Assembly: GCA_930367215.1 (NCBI GenBank)
Contig: OV884056.1
Location: 88,547,285-88,611,284, forward strand
Reading direction: 5' to 3'
Source of the DNA: Pollenia angustigena
Taxonomy: Eukaryota; Arthropoda; Insecta; Diptera; Polleniidae
Length of the DNA: 64,000 nucleotides
Part shown: positions 55,020 through 64,000 of the stretch, piece by piece
Numbering within the stretch: the stretch's first letter is position 1
How the letters are laid out: every line of letters begins with the position of its first letter
The notes under the pieces: model-generated
What the model was told of the DNA's origin: nothing
What the model saw: only the letters and a program-made list of their open reading frames with translations
Databases searched by the model: none
Made by a program: the position numbers and the translations under genes

Positions 55020-58000
55020 ACTCATATACCAGCTCGAATATTGGCTAAACAAACCGGTGCTACACAATTCGAAGAGGAGCAATATGAGACTCATGCAGAC
55101 TGCAGTGATCACAAACATCATCTAAAGAAGAGAGCTTCCGATGAAGACGTGGACTATGAGGTCTATCAGGGAGTGGTGGGTAGGCCGGGTATAGATTTTC
55201 CCATATACCCGCGCATACCCAAGACATCGTTCAGCTGTAGATCCTATGGCAATGGCTATTTTGCTGATATGGAAACGGACTGCCAAGTGAGCTTTAAATA
55301 TTTAATAAAAATTAAAACAAATCCATTCAAAAGTTTCTTCTTGTTACAGGTGTTTCATATATGCGAAGAAGGTCGCAAAATATCTTTCCTTTGTCCCAAT
55401 GGCACCATTTTCCAACAGAGTGAATTAACCTGTGATTGGTGGTTCAAAGTGAATTGTTTGGGATCTTCCGGTTTTTATGCCGACAGTACCGAATTGTTGA
55501 ATAAACAAAAAGTACAACGCTTAAAGCCCTCAATACCCGTACAAGGTTTTAACATTGTAGGAGGTGGATTGAATATAAAACCCCGGGTACCAGCCAAAGG
55601 TTCCTCGCGTTCCAGAGTTAGCAGCATTGCTGCCAATAAGGCTAATGGTAAATCCGATAGACGTATGGATTCTGATGAAGCTCCTTCTTTGGAGAGTGTT
55701 GATTTTGATGATTTATCGGCTGAGAAGCAAAAAGAAGCTTCAGCTAAACCAGAAGTTACTAATATCGATAACAATGAAAATGATAATGAATCCCAAGTTT
55801 TGGCGGAATCTGCCTCTTTTGTTAGCAATCGTAATCGTAACAATTTTAATTATGACAAAGTAAAGTTGGATAATTCACCTAAGACAAGTAGTTTAGTTAA
55901 GCCCGAAAGCGGCCGCAGAGGATCTGGCGATCGAGGTTCTCAGAGACATGGTTACAGTGAACTTAATGGAGATACCACTGAAAGAGGACGCAATGGCCAT
56001 AGAGGCCAACAACGTTATCGTGATGAAAAGAAACCCGACTCAAATGATCGCAATGAAAAAGTGAAATCTAACAAGAAAGACAGAATTGTAATTGAGACTG
56101 GCAATGAAAAAATCAATAATCCCACATCTTCATATCATTCGGGTACTTATACCACTGCCAGAAAAGTCGAGTCTACCAGAACTACACCATTTTACACTCC
56201 CACCGTACCATCAGTTAGTAAATCAAAGACTACCGAAAGCAAAATTTTCTATGTCAAGGGAGTCACTGCAACCACACCAAATCCCAATCGTTTCAATGCA
56301 AATAATCACGGTGCTGCCATCTTTTTGGAATCTACAGGAAGTTCAAAACCTACCACCAATCCAATTGAATTTGAAATCACCGCTCCCACGACTCTAAGAC
56401 CAATTATAATTGGAATGCGTCATTATTTCGATAAAGAATTTTCTTCCGAAGTTGAGCCATTCAAACAAAAGAAAAATATAAATATTGAAATTTCTTCAAG
56501 GAAATCAAATCACAAATACGATAACGATGAGTTTTTGCCAACCACTACACCAGCCACTACCGGTCCCACCTATTTGCCAAAATCAAAGTCTGCTCCTCAA
56601 GTTTCGCTAGACGCTGCTGGAGACTCCTTCTTATTTGCTCCAATTAGTGTGCCCAAAGAGGAAATTTCACGCAATGTTAATGACATGTTAAAGACCATAA
56701 ATGTTTTACAGCACAATTTCGATGATGTAGAGTTGATTAAGGTAAACGGGAAAAATCGTTTAGGTTTAGACATTCCACCTTCTTCGGGACCAGATGCTTT
56801 GATTTCTTTGGCGCAATACTTTGCCTCGGAGCAACACAATGACAACAAATCAAAGAACTTTAATTCTTTGGAAGTTAATTCCAGTAAAAAATCAACTCAA
56901 AAGAATATTGCTGGAAACATTGGCAGTAACAGAAGTGGCAGTGCAAATCCTAACAGAAATGGTAGTGCTCACTCTAATGAAATCGGAAGTGGTAGTAGAA
57001 AGCCCTCAAATGTTTTGGTGCCTAAGGTTAAACTTTCCGATACTACAGCGACCATAACTACTGAAGCCACACCAGTTTTGTCTGCAAACAGTGATAATAT
57101 TAATTCCACTTTATTGAGTAACAAAACCGTTAGTAAATTCAAAAACCTCTTTGGCTTAAATAGTGCCGATAACTCTAATTCCAGTAAACCTAAAAGTTTA
57201 GCTGACACCAATTCTTCTAAGGCTCAAGACGTCATAACATCCTTCCCTCAAATTGGAACCACAGACGTTACTATCAAGTCGTTGGCCGAAAAACCCGAGT
57301 CACGCAAAATAGCCCAAGTATTTTCCAATGCTTTGAACAATTATCTAAATGATCCTGAAAAGTTCCGCGAAAGTCTGGCGGCTATAAGACCCACTGATCC
57401 AACTGTAGACAAAAATTCCAAATTTGTCACGGTTACTGATGCTGCACTTTTTAATCAGGGAACAGCTGCTACATATTTACCAACTACACCGACACCAGGC
57501 CCAAATGGAAGGGATTGTACTACACAGTCCAACATTGCCTCGGTTATCAATACAAATCTTATTACCTCTACTTTCACGCCAGATTCTGCTAGTACGACTG
57601 AAGATTTTGATTCCACCACCTTTAGAAGTTCTTCGGAACAAAAATCTAGCTTAGAACTCTCGGCCGAGTTGGAACCTCCAACTCCAGATTCAGGTGAAGG
57701 TGAAGAGTTCTTGCAAAGAGAGCAGACACAATCATTCGTCAAACCCAGAAATGAATTGCTAAAAAGCCAGGATAAATCCCGTAAATTAACTACAACTAAG
57801 CCCTGGTCTTTCATAGAAGAAGATGATATTTTAGATCCCCTTAAAATCAATGATGGTTTAATGAAATCTAAGACTACAACATTAAGTCCTCATGCTTATT
57901 TGCCCAAAGATGACACCACTGACCCACCCCGATTCAGTCACAATAGTAATTTTGAAATTTTGTCTAGCCAAAGTCAAAGAAGTAAATTACGTCATGGCAG

Positions 58001-58727
58001 TTCGGAATTATTGGAACCTAAACACAACTCCAGATTACGTTCTGAAACATCAGCTTCTTCTGATCCTTGGCAAGATATTTTTGATTCCTACGATTTACCC
58101 AAAGACTCCTTGCCCTCAAATACCGGCTTACAACGTATTGCCAATAAACTTTTCGGAGGTCTTAATGAAAATGAAGCCTACCATTTGAGAAACGTTATGG
58201 CTGAGGCAGAACACAACCGTCAAGTATTGCGTCTTCTGTTGCTGCTCATACAAACCTGTGACGATCAAAATGGCCGAGCTTTGGAAAGATCTCGCAAGCA
58301 CTTGATTAATGCTCTTATCAATATGGATGGAAAAATTAAGGATGAAACTGTAAATAGCAAAACCTCTCACCACAAAGAAAAATCAGTGACCACCACGGAG
58401 CAATTACCTGTAACCACCTACAGGAAAACTGGCAGTGGAGAGGAATTTAGTCCTTCTACTTTCAATTATCCTTCTACCACCACGGATCTATCCACCACTA
58501 CCATTGATACCAAAACACCAACCACTACCGACTTCAGTAGCAACAATAGCGGAGAATCAACTACAACACCAAAATTTGTCATAAAAGTCGAGGACAATGA
58601 AAGAGAGGCTTCCTTTTCGACTCTCACTGCTGTAGCCGTAGATAGTGAGGGCAATTCGGATAAAAGAGCATTGGAATTATTAAAGTCATTATATTCATTA
58701 GCTTCCAAATTTACAAGTAGACGGTAA
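55020..58727 (+). CDS. CPAP1-type single peritrophin-A domain cuticle protein (3' exons)
   Basis: The coding frame enters at an acceptor (ATCTTTCTAAG|ACT) and runs 1214 residues to TAA, minus a 63-nt phase-0 intron (55287-55349; CAA|GTGAGC to TTACAG|GTG). There is no usable ATG near 55041 (the codon is TTG), so the start and signal peptide lie on upstream exons. After a dibasic HHLKKR site comes one CBM14/peritrophin-A domain, 55230-55457, with six cysteines (SFSC, METDC, FHIC, FLCPNGTIFQ, LTCDWW, KVNC). This fits the CPAP1 family of secreted chitin-binding proteins of cuticle and tracheae. The remainder is a long Ser/Thr/Asn-rich, likely O-glycosylated chain with three non-repetitive blocks. 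The clearest is helical and leucine-rich, about residues 994-1086 (DPWQDIFDSYDLPKDSLPSN to INMDGKIK). No catalytic domain. An acceptor at 55031-55032 is an alternative entry. Confidence 0.9.
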   Translation, partial: THIPARILAKQTGATQFEEEQYETHADCSDHKHHLKKRASDEDVDYEVYQGVVGRPGIDFPIYPRIPKTSFSCRSYGNGYFADMETDCQVSFKYLIKIKTNPFKSFFLLQVFHICEEGRKISFLCPNGTIFQQSELTCDWWFKVNCLGSSGFYADSTELLNKQKVQRLKPSIPVQGFNIVGGGLNIKPRVPAKGSSRSRVSSIAANKANGKSDRRMDSDEAPSLESVDFDDLSAEKQKEASAKPEVTNIDNNENDNESQVLAESASFVSNRNRNNFNYDKVKLDNSPKTSSLVKPESGRRGSGDRGSQRHGYSELNGDTTERGRNGHRGQQRYRDEKKPDSNDRNEKVKSNKKDRIVIETGNEKINNPTSSYHSGTYTTARKVESTRTTPFYTPTVPSVSKSKTTESKIFYVKGVTATTPNPNRFNANNHGAAIFLESTGSSKPTTNPIEFEITAPTTLRPIIIGMRHYFDKEFSSEVEPFKQKKNINIEISSRKSNHKYDNDEFLPTTTPATTGPTYLPKSKSAPQVSLDAAGDSFLFAPISVPKEEISRNVNDMLKTINVLQHNFDDVELIKVNGKNRLGLDIPPSSGPDALISLAQYFASEQHNDNKSKNFNSLEVNSSKKSTQKNIAGNIGSNRSGSANPNRNGSAHSNEIGSGSRKPSNVLVPKVKLSDTTATITTEATPVLSANSDNINSTLLSNKTVSKFKNLFGLNSADNSNSSKPKSLADTNSSKAQDVITSFPQIGTTDVTIKSLAEKPESRKIAQVFSNALNNYLNDPEKFRESLAAIRPTDPTVDKNSKFVTVTDAALFNQGTAATYLPTTPTPGPNGRDCTTQSNIASVINTNLITSTFTPDSASTTEDFDSTTFRSSSEQKSSLELSAELEPPTPDSGEGEEFLQREQTQSFVKPRNELLKSQDKSRKLTTTKPWSFIEEDDILDPLKINDGLMKSKTTTLSPHAYLPKDDTTDPPRFSHNSNFEILSSQSQRSKLRHGSSELLEPKHNSRLRSETSASSDPWQDIFDSYDLPKDSLPSNTGLQRIANKLFGGLNENEAYHLRNVMAEAEHNRQVLRLLLLLIQTCDDQNGRALERSRKHLINALINMDGKIKDETVNSKTSHHKEKSVTTTEQLPVTTYRKTGSGEEFSPSTFNYPSTTTDLSTTTIDTKTPTTTDFSSNNSGESTTTPKFVIKVEDNEREASFSTLTAVAVDSEGNSDKRALELLKSLYSLASKFTSRR

Positions 58728-59867
58728 AAGCTTAGTTTTCTAACTTTTTTTTCATTTAAAAATTGTTGTCAATTAATTTGTAAAGAAAAAAGCTTTTTCC
58801 ACATTTACACACATCAACAACGATTCCTAACACTATTTATGGTGTTGCTAGTTACATGTAAAACTTTAAACAAAAGCACGAACAGCTTTTCACGAAAAGC
58901 TTTCTGCTCAACACTATTCCTAAAAATAAAAAGCCAGTGTTGCCACATCAATACAAAACTTCTGAGAAAAAACCAGAAAGCTTAGTTTAATTTTAAAAGT
59001 ATTTTGCTTTTAATTAAATAAATAAAAAGAAAAAAAAAACAATTTAGTCAAAATTTTTTTAAATATTCCGAAATATTTTTTAAACAAAAATTATAATAAT
59101 AAAAAAAATAGACTGTAAGAAACTTTTAGCAATCTTTTTCTTTCTCTATCTCTCTCTGTCTTTCTATCTGCCTGCCAAACTTTTCGCTTTACATATTTAA
59201 ACTTTTTTCACTGAACCTTGAGATTTTAGCTTAAATATTTTTTTTTTTTTATATTTTCTGTAATTTTAAGATTGTCCTTTTTATATAATTTTTAAGTATC
59301 ACAAACTTGCCTTAAATGTATATACATAAATATAAAAATGTACTCATCTTGTATTATAAATTGTGTGTTTTAAAATTGTCGCAAATAAACGAAATAAAAG
59401 TATTAAATATTTTAAATATGGAACATACAAATTAAAAAAATAAAATACTCAAATTTATAAAAACTTCCTTAGAGGAGGGGAACCTTTTACCCTTAATTAC
59501 TTTTTGTTTCTTCTACAAAATTGTTCTAAACTTGTTTTGTAAATATTTATTAATATTATGTCTTTGCCACTTTATTACTTTTGTATTGTATATTTAAATA
59601 AAATTAATAAAAAAAAAATATTTAAAAAAAATAAAAACATCATCTCTTATTTTCAGTAGAATGTGTGGCAGCAATGAGACTATACTCCCCATTAATCTAG
59701 GCACAACACATAGTTAAACTTCATTCTTGGTTTTTGATTTCCTGATCTGTTTTCCTTTTTAAAGTACTTAACATTTCTTCAGGATGCCTTTTTAGGATTT
59801 TTTTTTTTTTCATATCAAGACAAAATATTTCTTTAACGATATTGGAATTAAAGTTAAGGGTAAACTC
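58728..59867 (+). other. 3' untranslated and downstream region of the CPAP1-type gene
   Basis: Several AATAAA signals occur near 59019, 59385 and 59597, any of which could serve polyadenylation. No further reading frame. Confidence 0.5.
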
Positions 59868-60114
59868 TAGAGTTGTCAACCGATCAAGAATAATTCGATT
59901 AATCGATCAAACAAAACCAAACTCTTGTTCGAATAATTTTAAAATGGCGATTTTCGAATAACGAAAAATTGGTCGATAAATCGAACAATTTTTTTTTTCA
60001 AAAAATAAATTAAATAAAAGCTTTGGATTTGATTTATTCTAACCCGTTTTTGGTGATTTTGTAAAGGGTGGACCCACCAAAACGCACGATGTTAATTGCA
60101 AATAAAACATAAAC

Positions 60115-60228
60115 CCCCGTATTCATAAAAAATTAAAATGGATTTGAAATGCATTTTAAGAAAAATTTGTATGAAAATTTTGGCTTAAAACACATTTCAA
60201 ACTTATTTTATTTTTTATGAATACGGCA
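60115..60228. mobile_element. Small MITE (CCGTATTCATAAAAAAT ends)
   Basis: CCCCGTATTCATAAAAAATT and its inverse near 60210-60228 bound a 114-bp palindrome-like element with a TTTGAAATG inner match. Confidence 0.75.
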
Positions 60229-60810
60229 GAAAGTTTTTGGGAAATTATCTTTATATTTTTTATTATTATAGAAGGACACCTATTTGTGAAACTGCTTTAT
60301 TATGTACCTCTCCATAATTGAATTTGCCAAAAACTGAAACAAAGAAATGTCAAATTAAGTTGGTCAAACAACTTGACGTAAAGGTGTGACTCACAATTGT
60401 AGGAAAGTTAAAAAATATTTTAGCCCTGATTGTAATTAATCTCAGTGTTTAGTTAGAAAAATCGTGTTAAGTATTCATAGTATTTCAAAAATGTATTTAA
60501 TATTCTTATTAAACAAATATTTTACAGGCAATTCTATCAGCTGTTTTCTTTTTAAATCAAACGTGAAAAAATGTTCAAGACAGGGGACTTTTCACACTCG
60601 GGTGAAAAACTTAAAATAAACAAAAAACTAAAAAAATAAAGAATCGTTTTATATCAATTATATCATGAAAGAGAAAATGTTGTTATTTTATTATATTTTT
60701 TTTTAAATTATATATATATGTATGTATATATCTTTGCCATTGGCGTAACTGTCACAATATTACCATTGAAAACGATGCCGTGGAAAAAACGTAAATCTAT
60801 ATTAATTTTT

Positions 60811-61000
60811 TTTTCGTTTTTTTTTTTTTTTTTTTTATGGCCATTACCTTTTATTTTTTTTTTTTTTTTTTAAATATCCTAAGCTAATCCCGCGAAGCTT
60901 TTCGCTTGTCTGCAGGAAAGAAACCAGAGTCTGTGGTGGGAATCGAACCCACAACCCCGGTGCTGATAGACTAGCTTACTACCAGCTGGCCTACCGGGGC
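60811..61000 (-). mobile_element. tRNA-derived SINE, copy 2
   Basis: On the minus strand the head reads GCCCCGGTAGGCCAGCTGGT (A-box-like) and reaches GTGGGTTCGATTCCCACC (intact B box). It continues to an oligo-A tail of two runs. It shares its head with 12500-12700. The tRNA-like head does not fold as a complete tRNA gene by eye. Confidence 0.75.
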
Positions 61001-61119
61001 ACTCAAGATAATCCAACGACATCCAAAAATGCCGAGCTTGGTTCATGAAAAAATTTAAGACAGGAATTTTTACATGCATCAGCTAAATCTTAAGAGATAG
61101 CAAGTAAAAACAATGGGAT

Positions 61120-61527
61120 TTGTTTTCTTATATTTTTTCTGTAGTGCTTTTTGAGATGACCTGTCATACCCTACTACTACTCATGGAACCCGTAAATATT
61201 CAATTGCATGGTTTTTCTTGTGCGACCAATGAATGCAGAAACAATATATTTATGCGTTTAGAGCTTTTAATGAATTTGGGTATCGGTTTGTTTGTAAATA
61301 ATTTAGTACATGTTTTAGCCATTGCTGCATTTTTATTGCAGACATATTTTAAGTTATCAAAACATATTTTAATACATGGACCATATTTACATTATGCAAT
61401 TAATGCCGCAACTTTCGCATGCAACTTTTTGTTTGTTAGCAAGAGGTGTAGGGAAGAAAACGGGGTTGAAAAAGTTGAAAAAATTCATGAAAAAAATGTA
61501 AATGTAAATGTGAAAAGAGTTTCGTAG
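61120..61527 (+). CDS. Unidentified membrane-protein-like ORF inside the hAT-like element
   Basis: A 135-codon frame ends at 61527. A plausible acceptor (TATTTTTTCTGTAG|) at about 61123 precedes a Met at 61156, so it may be a last exon. Two hydrophobic stretches (LGIGLFVNNLVHVLAIAAFL and HYAINAATFACNFLFV) flank a short loop with basic residues. The tail is charged and KV/EK-rich. Six cysteines include CATNEC. No family is recognised, and it does not look like a hAT transposase. It is either a captured host gene fragment or an open frame by chance. The amino-acid composition (Leu, Asn, His spread, few Lys runs) favours a once-coding sequence. Confidence 0.38.
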   Translation: MFSYIFSVVLFEMTCHTLLLLMEPVNIQLHGFSCATNECRNNIFMRLELLMNLGIGLFVNNLVHVLAIAAFLLQTYFKLSKHILIHGPYLHYAINAATFACNFLFVSKRCREENGVEKVEKIHEKNVNVNVKRVS

Positions 61528-62214
61528 CAACTTCTTTAAAAGAAAATAGAAAAAAACTCGGCGATAATTGCATAGTCTAAATGCGGTCATGTTCAGCAAA
61601 TAGAAAAATTGCTTAAAACTCTAGTTAACAGATGAATTTTCTGTTGCTTTAATTTCGCCAACCACATTAAATTTGTACAATTTTAAACCAAAGCAAGTTT
61701 TTGTTGAAAATAAATGTTTTTTCGCAACTTATAACATAGAAACCTAGACGCATTGTTTAGTAAACGATCGAATTAGAAACACTTGTTTAAGTAATCTTTT
61801 CGTGTGCGTCCGTCCATCTTGCTGGCTGTATGTCCATGTAAACCTTGTGCGAAAAGTAAAGGTGGCAGTTTTTAGATAATTTGATAAAATTTGGTATATA
61901 CGTTTAATTGTCATAAGTACGAAACCTATGTAAATTGTAAGAATCGGTCTATAATATCACATAGTCCCCATGCAAACTTCAAACTTTAATCTCTTTAAGA
62001 CAAAATATCCCATAAATTTGGTGTATCTAGATAATTTATAACTCTAATATGAATCTCATAACATAACTTTAAATGCAAATATTAATTTGTTAAATATTTT
62101 GTTTTAATCAAGCCATATTTTGTTTTTAGGCATATTTTTTTAAAAAAATTTTGTGCATATTTTTAAATTATTAACATGTAAAACTTGGTAGCATTACTTG
62201 CTGTGTTTTTGTGA

Positions 62215-62450
62215 AAAAGTACTGAGGCAATTAAACGAATGAAATTTAGGTATAATTTTGTTTTGGGAGTTACATTTTTAAGGCAATTATCCGAATCGGG
62301 TAATTTAGCGTATGGCAATTAAACGTGGATTTTTGTTTAAAAAATGGAAGAAAAAAAAACGGGGATTTAAAACTCTAGGTAAATAAGCGTGAAAGGCATT
62401 TAAGCGTGGGGTAATTAACCGGGTTATACTGTACGTACAGAGATAACGAA
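62215..62450. mobile_element. pogo/Tigger-like terminal sequence
   Basis: Repeated GGCAATTAAACG/TAAGCGTGG phrases end at GGTAATTAACCGGGTTATAC and TGTA. Inverted, this reads TACAGTATAACCCGG, close to pogo/Tigger termini. The left end (GTACTGAGGCAATTAAACG at 62219) is less certain. Confidence 0.5.
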
Positions 62451-62691
62451 ATATGATGAAAAGTTTAACGCATCAAAAAAAGATGAAGTCAAGGCGGATT
62501 TGAGAAAAAATAAAGAAGAAAATGTAAGATTTTCCATAATGGAAGATACATTTGTAAAAATAATTTTTTTTATTCGTTATTCTCATCGATTAATCGAATA
62601 ATTTTTAAGGTTTGATCGAACGAACAAAAACAATTATTTGAATTATTCGAGCAAAGCTGAAAGGCGAATAATTGACAACTTTAGTAAACTC

Positions 62692-63229
62692 TATAAAATT
62701 TTATAAAAATATTTACTTAACATTTCCAAAACAAAAATATTTAAAAAAATTACCAGTTAAAAAATAGTCTTCAACAAAACAAAGAATGAAAACTCCCAAC
62801 GTAGACTAAAGGTTCCACCAAAGTGCTTAGGATAGAGTCCAGGGGTGGTAAACATCCTGTAGTCAGAAATTGCTAATTATCGTTTAAGAAGATCTATTAA
62901 AGCAATAGTTTCCGTACTCAAAAGAAAAACAAGGCCGTTTTAAATTGAGCACGCAGTTCACCCTCCAATCTATATGTCCCCTCCGCCGTCCTCTGACCGA
63001 ATGCGAAAGAGACTTTCGTTTGCTAAGCTAAATCGGCTAAATAGTTAAAACAATTTTGATGAAATTGGAAAAATAGGCTTTTAATTTTTTAAAACTAGAA
63101 CCAAGAGGGGGACATAGGGATAATTACTGCCTCTCCGAAAATTTCTAACTAACTTTGATGAATTATAGATAGGTCAGCGAAAATAAAACACACAGGACAC
63201 AGAAGGGATATGAAATTTAAAATATAACG
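62692..63229. other. Unassigned DNA with family B scraps
   Basis: Phrases such as ACCAAGAGGGGGACATAGGG resemble family B sub-blocks. No gene. Confidence 0.35.
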
Positions 63230-63480
63230 TCAGCTTAATATGTCAACCTCCTAAATCCACTTTTTAGGTAAATTGAGATGTTGATGCCGTGTGGTAAAGA
63301 AATTTACGCCTCGCCGACCTGCATGTAGTTTTTCTTCAACTTGATTCTTGAAGTGTGTTTAACCAACTATATTTTTGGTTTTTCTTTCAAGCTGCACGTA
63401 TGAAATATAAAAAGTTTTTTGTCTCCTGTAAAATTTACTTAAAGAGAGTTAGCAGGTTTACATATTAAGCCGACGATATG
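63230..63480 (-). repeat. Family D copy, inverted
   Basis: Minus-strand match to 26020-26215: TTTACAGGAGACAAAAAAC, then AATCAAGTTGAAGAAAAACT and ATCTCAATTTACCTAAAAAG. Confidence 0.6.
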
Positions 63481-63925
63481 TAGATCGATCTACTCACAAT
63501 AAAACACAGAGGCTTTACAACTTTTTCAAACCTTGGAACAATGAACAAAATTAGTTAATCTGCCATCCTTCCAAATTAAATTTGTGTACTGATTTTTAAT
63601 TTTACTTTTATAGTTTGCCAAAAATTAACTTTAGGCTGGCAACGCCGCAGGCACGGCTAATGGTCTATAAATAACGAAGAAGAAAACAAAGAAATAAAGA
63701 ATAAGTAAGCAAAACGTACTGACAGTATATAAAACTGAATACTCGTTTCTTTTCCCCTCGTCTCTCTCGCATATTACCCCCCGTTTCCACATGCAAGTGC
63801 AAGTTCGAAAAACTCAATACACTCACACTTTTTCACTAACATTCACACAATTTTCATACTTTCAGCCAATCGGCTATTTCCTCGATTTTAATTGATTGAT
63901 TAAACCTATACACTACTTGCAAGTA

Positions 63926-64000
63926 CAGTCAAATCCCGATAATTCGTACCCCGCTAAATCGTAATTCCCGATAATTCGTAATAAACTGTCGGTCCCTTGA
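63926..64000 (+). mobile_element. pogo/Tigger-like 5' terminus, cut by the window edge
   Basis: TA followed by CAGTCAAATCCCGATAATTC and repeats of CCCGATAATTCGTA fits the TA-flanked CAGT...CCCGATAATTCG termini of pogo/Tigger elements. The rest lies beyond position 64000. Confidence 0.6.

Larger units (their letters stand above)
59868..62683. mobile_element. hAT-like element, 2.8 kb, with perfect 8-bp duplication
   Basis: The ends TAGAGTTGTCAAC and TTGACAACTTTA are inverted, and subterminal ATTCGATTAATCGAT blocks also mirror (59893 and 62586). GTAAACTC is duplicated exactly at 59860-59867 and 62684-62691. No hAT transposase was recognised. The body contains a small MITE, a SINE, a family B scrap (about 61800-62000), pogo-like sequence and an ORF of unknown function. 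Confidence 0.75.

Noticed and set aside
55475..58708. Several 76-131-codon frames on both strands inside the chitin-binding gene
   Set aside because: They are alternative-frame shadows of the real, low-complexity coding sequence.
55041..58727. Single-exon 1228-residue protein starting at 55041
   Set aside because: The first codon is TTG, an acceptor lies just upstream, and a clear GT-AG intron sits at 55287-55349. It is an internal and terminal exon set, not a complete gene.
60879..61079. 66-codon minus-strand protein
   Set aside because: It runs through the SINE head, and its tRNA-like sequence explains the open frame.

Overview
The window looks like nuclear DNA from a higher fly, probably a calyptrate such as a blow fly or house-fly relative. 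The evidence is strong AT richness, very short GT-AG introns (58, 63 and 65 bp), a cuticle-type single-domain chitin-binding protein, and a dense load of small palindromic transposons, Penelope-like and non-LTR fragments. Only two protein-coding host genes can be read with confidence. Almost everything else is repeat. The species is not determined.

Layout. 1-6.4 kb: MITEs, dispersed repeats and a non-LTR fragment. 6571-7374 (minus): a complete three-exon calaxin/EFCAB1-like EF-hand gene. 7.4-35.5 kb: long repeat-filled DNA with nested MITEs, tRNA-derived SINEs, a foldback element, one isolated hammerhead ribozyme (17393-17442, minus) with a decayed relative about 1.1 kb away, and one possible coding exon on the minus strand (20812-20867). 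35567-35762: two small exon-like segments that may encode a signal peptide. 36-55 kb: degenerate satellite-like repeats, the 562-bp tandem array, an inverted Penelope-like dimer, a 2.3-kb long-TIR element and further fragments. 55020-58727: a large CPAP1-type chitin-binding gene, lacking its first exons in the contiguous reading frame. 59868-62683: a hAT-like element with a perfect 8-bp target duplication that contains a membrane-protein-like ORF. A pogo/Tigger-like terminus runs off the right edge.

Main discovery. The array at 39411-42310 is five identical 562-bp units plus 90 bp of a sixth. Each full unit contains a complete type I hammerhead ribozyme: CUGAGGA core, 5-bp stem II, GAAA, 2-bp stem III, GUC cleavage triplet, and a stem I with an internal loop. 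This is the architecture of a metazoan retrozyme: multimeric transcripts would self-cleave to 562-nt monomers that can be circularised. About 1.2 kb downstream is an inverted dimer of a Penelope-like element with an intact GIY-YIG endonuclease-domain frame and a hammerhead-like motif at each outer end. Penelope-like machinery has been proposed to mobilise animal retrozymes, so non-autonomous and candidate helper families sit side by side.

The interpretation rests on direct reading of sequence and hand-paired structures. No database search or folding calculation was possible. Repeat family letters (A-F) are labels for this window only.
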